Source: Arthrobacter liuii (GTDB lineage Bacteria > Actinomycetota > Actinomycetes > Actinomycetales > Micrococcaceae). Taken from it: 64,000 bases of DNA. Below, piece after piece: positions 26,692 to 34,383 of this stretch (the first letter of the stretch is position 1; every line of letters starts with the position of its first letter). Position numbers and translations under genes: made by a program. The stretch is taken from NCBI RefSeq assembly GCF_014639275.1, contig NZ_BMFW01000010.1, positions 62,586 through 126,585 of the forward strand, written 5' to 3'. A model generated the notes under the pieces. That model did no database searches, was not told the DNA's origin, and was given only the letters and a program-made list of their open reading frames with translations.

Positions 26692-27756
26692 CTACTCCTT
26701 GGTGGCGGCAGCGAAACCGGCAGGCCGGCGGACTTCCTGGCCCAGCGACTGGGCCTGGTATCCGGTCCCGCCTTTGTGGCGGCTTCCGGGCATGGCGTTG
26801 TCCGCCATGAGGGTTACCAGTTCATAGGCCACGTGGCTGGCGGCCACGCCCGTAATTTCAGCATGGTCATAGGCGGGTGATACTTCGACGACGTCGGCGC
26901 CCACCAGGTTCATGCCGCGGAAGCCCCGGATGATCTCAAGGAGTTCACGGCTGGTGATGCCGCCGGCTTCAGGAGTGCCGGTGCCCGGCGCGTGGGCCGG
27001 ATCAAGGACATCGATGTCCACGGAAATGTAGAGGGGACGGTTGCCAATCCGCTCCCGGACCTTGGCCACCGTCTCCAGCACGCCCTGGTAGTAGACGTCC
27101 GCGGAGGTGACGATGCCGAACCCGAAGCGATGGTCGTCGTCGAGGTCCTTCTTGCCGTACAGCGGGCCACGGGTGCCGATGTGGCTGATGGCCTCGGTGT
27201 CCAGGATGCCTTCCTCCACTGCGCGGCGGAACGGGGTGCCATGCGTGTATTCGGCACCGAAGTACGTGTCCCAGGTGTCCAGGTGGGCGTCGAAGTGGAG
27301 CATGGCGATGGGTCCGCCGGCGCGTTCGGCGGCGGCGCGAAGCAACGGCAGGGCGATGGTGTGGTCCCCGCCAAGGGTCAGCAGCTTGCTCCCGGCAGCG
27401 GTGAGGTCCAGCGCGTTCTGCTGGATGGTTTCGATGGCGTCGTTGATGTTGAACGGGTTGATTGCCATGTCCCCGGCGTCGGCCACCTGGATGTTCTCGA
27501 ACGGGCTGACATCCCAGGCAGGGTTGTAGGGGCGCAGCAGACGGCTGGCTTCGCGGACATGGTTGGCCCCGAAGCGGGCTCCCGGACGGTAGGAAACACC
27601 GGAATCGAAAGGCACCCCAACGACGGTCACATCAGCCTTGTCCACCTGGTCCAGGCGCGGCAGGCGGGCATACGTGGCGGCTCCTGCATAGCGGGGAATC
27701 CGGGATGAATCGATGGGGCCAAGGTTGCCGTTGGCTTCGATACGCAGCTCTTCCAA
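26692..27756 (-). CDS. agmatinase/guanidinobutyrase-type ureohydrolase
   Basis: A 354-residue binuclear manganese ureohydrolase that releases urea from a guanidino compound. The metal ligands are visible in [31 protein letters not shown] and [20 protein letters not shown]; the substrate loop is [14 protein letters not shown]. These features fit SpeB/GbuA rather than arginase (which keeps a different loop). The long N-terminus and C-terminal tail are ordinary for Arthrobacter homologues. First gene of an operon with the TPP enzyme. Agmatine, 4-guanidinobutyrate or 3-guanidinopropionate are all possible substrates; the TPP partner favours guanidinobutyrate. Confidence 0.88.
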   Translation of the reverse strand: MEELRIEANGNLGPIDSSRIPRYAGAATYARLPRLDQVDKADVTVVGVPFDSGVSYRPGARFGANHVREASRLLRPYNPAWDVSPFENIQVADAGDMAINPFNINDAIETIQQNALDLTAAGSKLLTLGGDHTIALPLLRAAAERAGGPIAMLHFDAHLDTWDTYFGAEYTHGTPFRRAVEEGILDTEAISHIGTRGPLYGKKDLDDDHRFGFGIVTSADVYYQGVLETVAKVRERIGNRPLYISVDIDVLDPAHAPGTGTPEAGGITSRELLEIIRGFRGMNLVGADVVEVSPAYDHAEITGVAASHVAYELVTLMADNAMPGSRHKGGTGYQAQSLGQEVRRPAGFAAATKE

Positions 27757-27849
27757 TGGAGGCCTCTCCTTCGAGGAGTTGAGGGGCGGTTGTGACTGCC
27801 ATCATACACCCGGGTTTTCTAATGAGCATCACCTGTTTACCACTCGCAG

Positions 27850-27961
27850 GTGCGCGTTCCTCCCCAGTTGCTCCCATGGCAGGGAAAGATCAACCCCAAG
27901 GTTCCGCACCAGGCCGGCACCTCCTAACGCGGCGACCGAAGGTAACTGGGAAGGAACGCAC
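27850..27961. repeat. 112-bp palindromic-ended element, copy 1
   Basis: The ends are inverted copies of each other: left arm GTGCGCGTTCCTCCCCAGTT (27850-27869) and right arm GGTAACTGGGAAGGAACGC (27941-27959), with few mismatches. The block next to the right arm (GCGGCGACCGAAGG) resembles the same position in copy 2, so the two elements are related and in direct orientation. It ends 60 bases upstream of the DUF559 gene and sits in the spacer upstream of the ureohydrolase. Confidence 0.75.
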
Positions 27962-28021
27962 TCTACCGTTCCCGGAGGTTGTCCACATAGAGCCCATCCT
28001 TGGTTCCCGTGGCTATCGCAG

Positions 28022-28870
28022 ATGCCCCCCAATGATGCTGTGGACATTCTTGACTATGTGACCCAGGCCGGCGGCATTGTTCGATCCGCCCAACTCCTCG
28101 ATGCCGGATTCTCCCGGCGGGACCTGCTGCGGCTCAAGGATGTGGGCATCGCCCAGCCCAGGCGCGGAGTCTTCGTCCTACCTGGCTGCGATGAGGGCTT
28201 CAAGGCTGCGATCCTGAACAACGGGCGGTTGAGTTGCGTGAGCGCTGCCGTCCATTACGGGCTGTGGCTGCGCAAACCTCCGGCCCGCGTCCATCTCGCC
28301 TGCAACCACGGGCATGGCAGCGGTTTCATCCGGCACCGGACGGTCAGGTTCCAGGGTCACCCATTCCTGCCGCTGGCGGCCGTCGAAGACGTGGCACTGC
28401 ATGCTTTGGGTTGCTTGCCTCCGCCCGCATCCACCGCAGTGGCTACCTCGGCCATCAGGCTGCATGGGGTTTCCCGGGACCTTTTGGCGGATCAACTTCG
28501 CGCGGACCGATCCGGAACCGCACTCCGCATCCTGCGGGAACTCGACGTGCATGCAGAATCCATCGTGGAGGTTGATGCGCAGCACGTGTTCCGAACCAAC
28601 GGCATCGAGTATCAGACCCAGGTGCTCCTGCCGGGCATTGGCCGGGTGGATTTCCTGCTGGACGGCTTCCTGATTGTGGAAATCGACGGCTTTGCGTTCC
28701 ACTCCAAGCGTGGCGACATGCTCCGCGACCGGGCCCGCAACAATTCTTCCGCCGTCAGTGGTTACACCGTCCTGCGCTATATGCCGGAGCACATCTGGTT
28801 CGATCCCAGCCTGGTGGTCAGGGAAATCAGGGCTGTCCTCGCTGGAGATCAACGGAAACCCCGCCGGTAG
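28022..28870 (+). CDS. DUF559 (Vsr-like fold) protein with AbiEi-type N-terminal helix-turn-helix
   Basis: A 282-residue protein. The N-terminus (VDILDYVTQAGGIVRSAQLL, SRRDLLRLKDVGIAQPRRGV) matches the winged-helix of AbiEi-type antitoxin-like proteins. The C-terminus (about 190-275) is a DUF559 / PD-(D/E)xK-like domain: IEYQTQVLLPGIGRVDFLLD, LIVEIDGFAFHSK, RGDMLRDRARNN and GYTVLRYMPEHIW, retaining the Asp, Glu and Arg positions of the fold. The central region has KPPARVHLACNHGH. It has no adjacent toxin gene. It is opposite in strand to its neighbours and exactly bracketed by two related palindromic elements, the second beginning at its stop codon. Function unknown; nuclease activity is only suggested by the fold. 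Confidence 0.82.
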   Translation: MPPNDAVDILDYVTQAGGIVRSAQLLDAGFSRRDLLRLKDVGIAQPRRGVFVLPGCDEGFKAAILNNGRLSCVSAAVHYGLWLRKPPARVHLACNHGHGSGFIRHRTVRFQGHPFLPLAAVEDVALHALGCLPPPASTAVATSAIRLHGVSRDLLADQLRADRSGTALRILRELDVHAESIVEVDAQHVFRTNGIEYQTQVLLPGIGRVDFLLDGFLIVEIDGFAFHSKRGDMLRDRARNNSSAVSGYTVLRYMPEHIWFDPSLVVREIRAVLAGDQRKPRR

Positions 28871-28982
28871 GCGCCCATTCCTGCCCAGTTACTCCTGCCC
28901 CGGGCCACGGATCCATCGGGAATCCCGCAGAAGCGCGCGGCCGGAACCGCGGATGACCTGAAGTAAGTGGGCAGGAGTGCAC
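28871..28982. repeat. 112-bp palindromic-ended element, copy 2
   Basis: The left arm ATTCCTGCCCAGTTACTCC (28877-28895) and the right arm AGTAAGTGGGCAGGAGTGC (28962-28980) are inverted copies with about two mismatches. Relative to copy 1, the arms share the core TCCTxCCCAGTTxCT and the internal GCGG..GACC.GAAG block beside the right arm. It begins directly after the DUF559 stop codon and ends 18 bases before the stop of the XRE-cupin regulator. Confidence 0.75.
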
Positions 28983-29000
28983 AGGGTGCGGCGGGAACAG

Positions 29001-29576
29001 TTACCGGCTGGCGGCGGGCACCAGAACCCAGAGCACCTCGACCGGCTTGTCCGTGGGGTTGACCCAGGTATGGGGTTCACGGCCCGGAAAGGTCACCGTG
29101 TCCCCGGTACTGAGTTCGTATTCCTCATTGGTAAGGATGAGTGTGATGGATCCCTTGATCACGTGCAGCACATCCACGTCGCAGTCCACGGCGTAAAGCT
29201 CGGACTCGCCGCGGCCGTGCGGCTCGATGACGGCCTGGATGATCTGGACGCGGCGCTCTGAACGGGCAGTGAGGAGCCGCTCCACGATGCCCTGGCCGCC
29301 AAGCGAGATCCGCGGGCCGTCATTCCGCTTGGTCAGGTGGGTCTCCGGCGCCGCGAAAAGGTCACCGATGGAAATGGACAGCACCTGGCAGAGCGTCACC
29401 AGGGAAGCGACCGACGGCGAGGTCAGGTCCCGCTCCACCCGGCTGAGGAACCCTTTGGTCAGCCCGGTGGCGTCGGCCACCTGCTCGATGGTGAGCCGCT
29501 GGGACTGCCGGGCCGCCCGGATCCTGGAGCCGATGGCAACAGGGACGTTGCTGGGCTCAACTGGCAGTGCCTTCAT
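29001..29576 (-). CDS. XRE-cupin transcriptional regulator
   Basis: A 191-residue regulator. An N-terminal XRE helix-turn-helix (residues ~13-70: IGSRIRAARQSQRLTIEQVA, TGLTKGFLSRVERDLTSPSV) precedes a C-terminal cupin (about 115-188) with LYAVDCDVDVLHVIKGSITL, the barrel strand YELSTGDTVTFPGREPHTWV and VEVLWVLVPA. This architecture (PuuR/SinR-like) commonly controls polyamine, amino-acid or guanidino-compound catabolism with the ligand bound in the cupin. It lies upstream of the ureohydrolase/TPP operon on the same strand, separated from it by the DUF559 cassette, and is the likely regulator. Confidence 0.9.
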   Translation of the reverse strand: MKALPVEPSNVPVAIGSRIRAARQSQRLTIEQVADATGLTKGFLSRVERDLTSPSVASLVTLCQVLSISIGDLFAAPETHLTKRNDGPRISLGGQGIVERLLTARSERRVQIIQAVIEPHGRGESELYAVDCDVDVLHVIKGSITLILTNEEYELSTGDTVTFPGREPHTWVNPTDKPVEVLWVLVPAASR

Positions 29577-29667
29577 CTACGAACCTTTCACGGCCGGCAG
29601 TCCGGCTCCACTCTGGAGCCATCCTAAACGGCACCGCCTTTGTGACCAGGCAACGCGGCTCCACGCA

Positions 29668-29717
29668 CGACGGCGGCGCCTCCTTTCGCTTGTCCACGAA
29701 AGGAGGCGCCGCCGTCG
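29668..29717. terminator. 21-bp perfect-stem hairpin
   Basis: A 21-bp perfect inverted repeat (arms 29668-29688 and 29697-29717) with an 8-base loop, just past the stop of the acidic small protein at 29724. There is no long T-run. Stem length and position suggest a terminator or mRNA-stabilising hairpin for the acidic gene. Confidence 0.7.
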
Positions 29718-29723
29718 TAAGTC

Positions 29724-29951
29724 CTACTCCCCGGTGCCGCGGGGCTCGTCGTCATCCAGCGGGACCTCGCGGTCCTCGGCGTCGATGACTACCTGCGGAG
29801 GCTGGACCACCGGTTCCTCTTCATCAAGGAATTCGTCCTCCGTATCCCAGTCGGCATCGTCTACCGGTGCATCCTCGGCATAGTCGTAGGCGGGGTCCGC
29901 TTCCACGGCGTCCAGGTGCGGCATGTCCGGGTGCTGTCCGGTGGTGCTCAT
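29724..29951 (-). CDS. small, very acidic hypothetical protein
   Basis: A 75-residue protein, about one third Asp or Glu and nearly free of Lys. The central part DDADWDTEDEFLDEEEPVVQ and the tail DREVPLDDDEPRGTGE predict an intrinsically disordered chain. GGAGGTTGAATC precedes the ATG. The gene is flanked by a strong hairpin and stands alone. Some regulators, chaperone clients or DNA-mimic proteins are this acidic, but no specific family is recognised. Confidence 0.65.
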   Translation of the reverse strand: MSTTGQHPDMPHLDAVEADPAYDYAEDAPVDDADWDTEDEFLDEEEPVVQPPQVVIDAEDREVPLDDDEPRGTGE

Positions 29952-30217
29952 GATTCAACCTCCGATTGTTCGCCTGACGTGCTCTTACGGGTAGGGCGCA
30001 GGCTGCGCCACACCTTCATCACAACACCGGCCGGGCGGGCGGGTCAATAGCCGTCCCGGCCCTCCGAAAGGCGCCCGGGACAAGGGCGGAAAAGCCGCAG
30101 TTTTAAGGCGGACCGAAACTTCCCAGCGAGGTTTGCCAGCCAAAAAACCGCGCAAAACCGCAGTAGGCTGGCAGGGCAAAGGTGCGAAAACATGCCCTTT
30201 CCAGCCCAGGAGTACCA

Positions 30218-31363
30218 GTGTCGCAGCACGCCCAGTCCCACTCATCTGCCACGCCCCCGGAGGCCGTCCACACCGTGCAACCCCAGCCCTCACCGTCGAA
30301 CATCAAGCGGTGGCGCCAGTACCTGGCCGATGAGCGCGCCGAAGCCGCCGTCTACCGGGACCTCGCCCAGAACCGCGAGGGGGAGGAACGGGCCATCCTC
30401 CTGGCCCTGGCCGAGGCCGAAGGCCGGCACGAGGCCCACTGGCTGGCCCTGCTGGGGGACCACGCTTGCAAACCCAAGAGAGCATCCGCACGCAGCCGGT
30501 TCCTGGGTTTCCTCGCCCGGCACTTCGGCTCCGTGTTCGTACTGGCCCTGGCCCAGCGCGCCGAAGGCCGCTCACCCTACGCCAAGGACCCCAACGCCAC
30601 TGACGCCATGGCTGCCGATGAGCAGATCCATGAGGAAGTGGTGCGGGGGCTGGCAACCCGCGGCCGCAACCGCCTGGCCGGCACGTTCCGCGCGGCGGTG
30701 TTCGGCGCCAACGACGGCCTGGTCAGCAACCTTTCCCTGGTGATGGGCATGGCCGCGTCCGGCGTGGCCAGCAGTGTAGTGCTGCTCAGCGGCATCGCCG
30801 GGCTCCTGGCGGGCGCCATGTCCATGGGCGCGGGCGAATTCATTTCCGTCCGCTCCCAGCGCGAACTGTTGGCAGCCACCCGCCCCACCCAGATCACGCT
30901 GGCCGTCGCGCCCAAGCTGGACCTGGAACACAACGAACTCCTCCTGGTGTACCTGGCCCGCGGAATGTCCCGGGAGGCGGCGGAGCACCGGGTGGCCGAG
31001 CGCATGGGGCTCGTGTCCTGCGACTGCGATCCCAGCCTGTCCCTGCAGCCTGAACTACCGGACGCAGAGGACCGGCACGAGGCAGTGGGTACGGCCTGGG
31101 GGGCGGCATTGTCCAGCTTCTGCTTCTTCGCCTCCGGCGCCATCGTCCCCATCCTGCCGTTCCTGTTCGGCCTGACCGGCGTCACCGCCCTGGTGGTGGC
31201 AGGCGCCCTGGTGGGCGTTTCCCTCATGGCGACCGGTGCCGCCGTCGGCCTGCTGTCCGGCACGTCCCCGCTGACCCGCGGACTGCGCCAGCTTGCCATC
31301 GGCCTGGGCGCGGCAGCCATCACATACCTGCTGGGCCTGCTCTTCGGCACGGCTGTCGGCTAG
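30218..31363 (+). CDS. VIT1/CCC1-family Fe/Mn transporter with ferritin-like N-terminal domain
   Basis: A 381-residue protein. The N-terminal ~145 residues are a rubrerythrin/ferritin-like four-helix region with repeated E and E-x-x-H positions (YLADERAEAAVYRDLAQ, LALAEAEGRHEAHWLALLG, DEQIHEEVVRGL). The C-terminal part is a VIT1-type membrane domain: FRAAVFGANDGLVSNLSLVMG, AGLLAGAMSMGAGEFISVRSQ, then helices SSFCFFASGAIVPILPFLFG and the final ITYLLGLLFGTAVG. The GTG at 30218 follows AGGAG at 5 bases, giving a better start than an upstream frame opening. Members move Fe2+/Mn2+ out of the cytoplasm or into stores. Monocistronic, ended by the hairpin at 31386. Confidence 0.9.
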   Translation: MSQHAQSHSSATPPEAVHTVQPQPSPSNIKRWRQYLADERAEAAVYRDLAQNREGEERAILLALAEAEGRHEAHWLALLGDHACKPKRASARSRFLGFLARHFGSVFVLALAQRAEGRSPYAKDPNATDAMAADEQIHEEVVRGLATRGRNRLAGTFRAAVFGANDGLVSNLSLVMGMAASGVASSVVLLSGIAGLLAGAMSMGAGEFISVRSQRELLAATRPTQITLAVAPKLDLEHNELLLVYLARGMSREAAEHRVAERMGLVSCDCDPSLSLQPELPDAEDRHEAVGTAWGAALSSFCFFASGAIVPILPFLFGLTGVTALVVAGALVGVSLMATGAAVGLLSGTSPLTRGLRQLAIGLGAAAITYLLGLLFGTAVG

Positions 31364-31385
31364 CAGCGGGCAAAGGACACTCCAT

Positions 31386-31426
31386 GGAGGTCCTCCGGCA
31401 GCGTTCAGCGCTGCCGGAGGACCTCC
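31386..31426. terminator. bidirectional terminator overlapping the LOG gene end
   Basis: A perfect 18-bp inverted repeat (GGAGGTCCTCCGGCAGCG / CGCTGCCGGAGGACCTCC, 5-base loop). One arm lies inside the last codons of the minus-strand LOG gene (VEVLRQR), so the hairpin and the C-terminus are co-constrained. It separates convergent transcription units. Confidence 0.7.
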
Positions 31427-32625
31427 ACTGCTTCCTCCACCGTGTCCACCAGGTGGATGGAACCGGCCATGGCCCGCCCCTCGGCAAGGCTGCGGAGCAT
31501 GGGCCAGGCCGGGTACTCCTGCTCCCAGTGCCGCCTTCCCACCAGCACCATGGGGGCCACCTTCTCCCGGGCGCCGTAGTAGTTCTCGCAAGCGTCCTGG
31601 AAAATCTCCTGGACAGTGCCCGCCGCTCCCGGCAGGAAGACGATTCCGCCGTGGCACAGCTCCAGCAGGATCGCCTCGCGGATGGCGTTGGCGAAATACT
31701 TGGCGATGTGCGTGGCGAAGTAGTTGGGCGGCTCGTGCCCGTAGAACCAGGTGGGGATCCCCAACGAAGGGGTACCGTCCGGATGGCGTTCGACGACGGC
31801 CGCCGCCGCACGTGCCCACGCCGACACCGAGGGACGGAACCCGGGAACAGCGGCGAGCGCTGCAAGCGCTGCCTGCACATCGCCGTCGGACGCCTGGCTC
31901 AGGTACGCCCCAAGGTTTGCCGCCTCCATGGCTCCCGGGCCCCCGCCGGTGGCCACCGCATGGCCTTCCCGGGCCAGTAGCCGGCCAAGCCGCGCCGCCT
32001 CCGCAAACTCCACGCTGCCCCTCGGCGCTGCGTGGCCGCCCATGACCCCGACGATTGACCGGCGTATCCAGGGCCCGGACCTGGTCAGCTCGTCCAGCGC
32101 GTTGCCAATGGCGTGATCGTGCAGCGCCGAGGCCAGGGTGGCGTCCACCCGCTGCCGCTGGCCGGGCTGGATGCTCCAGTGGTAGATGCGGGCGTCCGGC
32201 AGTTCCTCATAGGGCGACGTCGCCAGCCCGGAATACAGTTCAGCCGGGGAGTACAGCCCTGCGCGGTAGGGGTCGAAGGGGACGGCTTCGAGCTTCGGGA
32301 AGATCAGGGCCCCGCGGCTGCGGAGGTTGCCTTCCATGCCGTCGTCGAACGTGCAGCCGAGGAACATGGCACCCTCGACGTTGACGCTTTTGAGTGCCGC
32401 GGCCCGGCCCCGGAGGTCCAGGGACTGGGCGTGCCAGCCGTGCAGGTTGACGGCCCCGCCAGCCACCAGGCGGTCGAAGCTGGCCAGGTCCTGGACCTCG
32501 AGGTTGCGGGGGCGCGGACCAAGGCTTCCGGCGAAATTCACGGCTGCCGCCCGGTGGTCCACGTCATGGAGCCAGCCTAGGTCACCAAACGCCACGCGGG
32601 GCCTTACCAGCCCCTCCGGCGACAA
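31405..32625 (-). CDS. LOG family protein with ~180-residue N-terminal extension
   Basis: A 406-residue protein. The C-terminal ~230 residues are a LOG/lysine-decarboxylase-like Rossmann domain: IVGVMGGHAAPRGSVEFAE, the nucleotide-binding GGGPGAMEAANLGA and the catalytic PGGxGTxxE-like PGAAGTVQEIFQ. The N-terminal part has a pentapeptide-like run (VNLHGWHAQSLDLRG, LKSVNVEGAMFLGCTF) and is not found in short cytokinin-type LOG enzymes; it may be a binding or dimerisation module. LOG members cleave ribose 5-phosphate from nucleoside monophosphates; the substrate here is unknown. Convergent with the VIT-type transporter, sharing its terminator. Confidence 0.82.
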   Translation of the reverse strand: MSPEGLVRPRVAFGDLGWLHDVDHRAAAVNFAGSLGPRPRNLEVQDLASFDRLVAGGAVNLHGWHAQSLDLRGRAAALKSVNVEGAMFLGCTFDDGMEGNLRSRGALIFPKLEAVPFDPYRAGLYSPAELYSGLATSPYEELPDARIYHWSIQPGQRQRVDATLASALHDHAIGNALDELTRSGPWIRRSIVGVMGGHAAPRGSVEFAEAARLGRLLAREGHAVATGGGPGAMEAANLGAYLSQASDGDVQAALAALAAVPGFRPSVSAWARAAAAVVERHPDGTPSLGIPTWFYGHEPPNYFATHIAKYFANAIREAILLELCHGGIVFLPGAAGTVQEIFQDACENYYGAREKVAPMVLVGRRHWEQEYPAWPMLRSLAEGRAMAGSIHLVDTVEEAVEVLRQR

Positions 32626-32669
32626 CCGGAAGAGCCGGGTCCGACCCCGCGTTGCTTGATCCGAGGCGG

Positions 32670-34088
32670 CTAGGCGGAGAGCTTCGCCGGCACCTCACCG
32701 TCGCGGAAGTGCGCTTCGAGGTCCTCGAGCGAGTGGCCCTTGGTTTCCGGAACGAACTTGATGACGAAGGCCAGGGACGCGAGGTTGACCAGGACGAACA
32801 GGCCGAAGGTGCCCGTGGAGCCGAGCGCGTTAACCACGATGGGGAACAGGAACGAGATGGCGGCATTCACGGTCCAGAGCGCGAAGACCGCGATGCCCAT
32901 GGCGAAGCCACGGATGGCCAGCGGGAACATTTCGGACAGCAGGAGCCAGACGCAAGTGCCGATGAAGCACTGGACGAACGCCACGAACAGCATCATGGCT
33001 GCCAGGATGGTGTAACTGGCGAGGTCGGACTGGGGCAGGAGGAAGACGATCGCCAGCAGGCCCTGGGCGCCCACTACGCCGGAGAAGCCGATGATCAGCA
33101 TCTTGCGGCGGCCCACGAAGCCCAGCAGCCAGATGCCAAGAATGGTCATCAGGACGGAGGTAACGCCAACGCCGATCGTGGCCACGAGCGAGGCGCTGAC
33201 GCCAAGCCCGCTCTTTTCCAGGATGGTGGGGGCGTAGTAGTTCACGGTGTTGATCCCGGTGGCCTGCTGCACGGTGGCCAGGCCGATGCCGATCCAAAGA
33301 AGCCGGCGCATCCATGGGTTGTTCCGTAGGTCCCGGAGGGCGTGGCCGCGTTCCTGTTTAGCGGTGCGTGCCGCCAGGGCGATTTCCTCGTATTCGGCGG
33401 CTGCTTCCTGCGGGCTGCGGCTGAGGTTCAGGACGCGGCGGCTCTCTTCGAGGCGGCCGCGGATGGCATACCAGCGGGGTGACTCGGGAAGCATCAGCAT
33501 GCCTGCCAGCAGTGCCAGGGCGGGAATCGAGGCGATGCCCAGCATGGTGCGCCAGACCTCGCTGTCGTGGATCAGGGCGTCCAGGAGGGCGTTGATGGCG
33601 AAGGCGAGCATCTGGCCCGTGACGATCATGAGTTCGTTGATGGTCACCATGCGGCCACGCAAATGGGCCGGCGCCATTTCCGCCAGGTACAGCGGGCAGG
33701 TCACGGCGGCGGCACCCACGCCCAGGCCCAGCACGATGCGGGCGGCGATCATGAAAGTCACGTTCGGTGCAAGCGCGCAGCCCATGGCACCGAGCAGGAA
33801 CAGCAGTGCGCAGACCAGCAGCGAGCCCCGCCGGCCCAGCTTGTCGGCCATGCGGCCGCCGGTGAGGGCGCCGACGGCCGCACCCGGGAACAGGAGTGCG
33901 CTCACCACGGTTGCTTCCTCGACGGCGGTCATGTTGAGGGAGTCGTTCATGTACAGCAGGGCGCCGGAGATAACCCCGGTGTCGTAGCCGAAGAGCAGGC
34001 CGCCCAGGGTGGAGATGACAGTGAGCCGGGCCAGGTATCCGCGGCGCTGACTGCCGGAGGTGCCCATGGTTTGTTTCTGCAACAGCAT
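32670..34088 (-). CDS. iolT: sugar porter (MFS), likely myo-inositol importer
   Basis: A 472-residue 12-helix sugar:proton symporter. Motifs: [20 protein letters not shown] (helix 1), GGRMADKLGRRGSLL (motif A), LYLAEMAPAHLRGRMVTINE, PESPRWYAIRGRLEES, QQATGINTVNYYAPTI, LSEMFPLAIRGFAMG and PETKGHSLEDLEAHF. The close match to IolT-like porters and its position at the head of the inositol cluster support myo-inositol uptake. GAGAGG precedes the ATG at 34088. A sigma70-type promoter carrying a perfect palindrome lies about 60 bases upstream. The second porter in the cluster is broken, so this gene may carry the uptake load. Confidence 0.88.
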   Translation of the reverse strand: MLLQKQTMGTSGSQRRGYLARLTVISTLGGLLFGYDTGVISGALLYMNDSLNMTAVEEATVVSALLFPGAAVGALTGGRMADKLGRRGSLLVCALLFLLGAMGCALAPNVTFMIAARIVLGLGVGAAAVTCPLYLAEMAPAHLRGRMVTINELMIVTGQMLAFAINALLDALIHDSEVWRTMLGIASIPALALLAGMLMLPESPRWYAIRGRLEESRRVLNLSRSPQEAAAEYEEIALAARTAKQERGHALRDLRNNPWMRRLLWIGIGLATVQQATGINTVNYYAPTILEKSGLGVSASLVATIGVGVTSVLMTILGIWLLGFVGRRKMLIIGFSGVVGAQGLLAIVFLLPQSDLASYTILAAMMLFVAFVQCFIGTCVWLLLSEMFPLAIRGFAMGIAVFALWTVNAAISFLFPIVVNALGSTGTFGLFVLVNLASLAFVIKFVPETKGHSLEDLEAHFRDGEVPAKLSA

Positions 34089-34149
34089 TGTTGCCTCTCA
34101 GATTCTCTCGGGACCGAAAAGCCGGTCGGGAATGTGATGCGTGCCACCG

Positions 34150-34179
34150 ACTTTAGAGCGCTCTAACGCATGTTGTCAA
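34150..34179 (-). promoter_or_regulatory. iolT promoter with LacI-type operator
   Basis: On the minus strand TTGACA (34174-34179), an 18-base spacer and TAAAGT (34150-34155) form a promoter about 60 bases from the iolT start. The perfect 14-bp palindrome TTAGAGCGCTCTAA (34153-34166), with a central CG as in LacI operators, overlaps the -10 and spacer. The LacI-family gene at 36073 is a candidate binder. Confidence 0.6.
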
Positions 34180-34285
34180 TAAAAAGTCTTAATGTCAGCA
34201 CAATTCAATCCGGACGCTTCCAGCAAGTGAATTCAGAGCGATCCCTTGACCCCCGCAGCACGCCTGCTACGATCGGAGGAGAAGG

Positions 34286-34307
34286 TATGTCCTATCAAGC
34301 GAACATA
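34286..34307. promoter_or_regulatory. candidate operator upstream of the GntR gene
   Basis: TATGT and AACATA form outward-facing inverted half sites. The left part reads GTATGTC, also present in inverse orientation (GACATAC) upstream of iolC and of the tautomerase gene. TGTCCTATCA here resembles the GntR-type IolR site reported in Corynebacterium. Probably the autoregulatory site of the adjacent GntR regulator. Confidence 0.5.
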
Positions 34308-34383
34308 TAGAGCCAAACTGCCGTTGGTGCCGGCGTCCATCCCGGACCAACGCGCGGGACACCGAAACATGAGGGAACGCACC

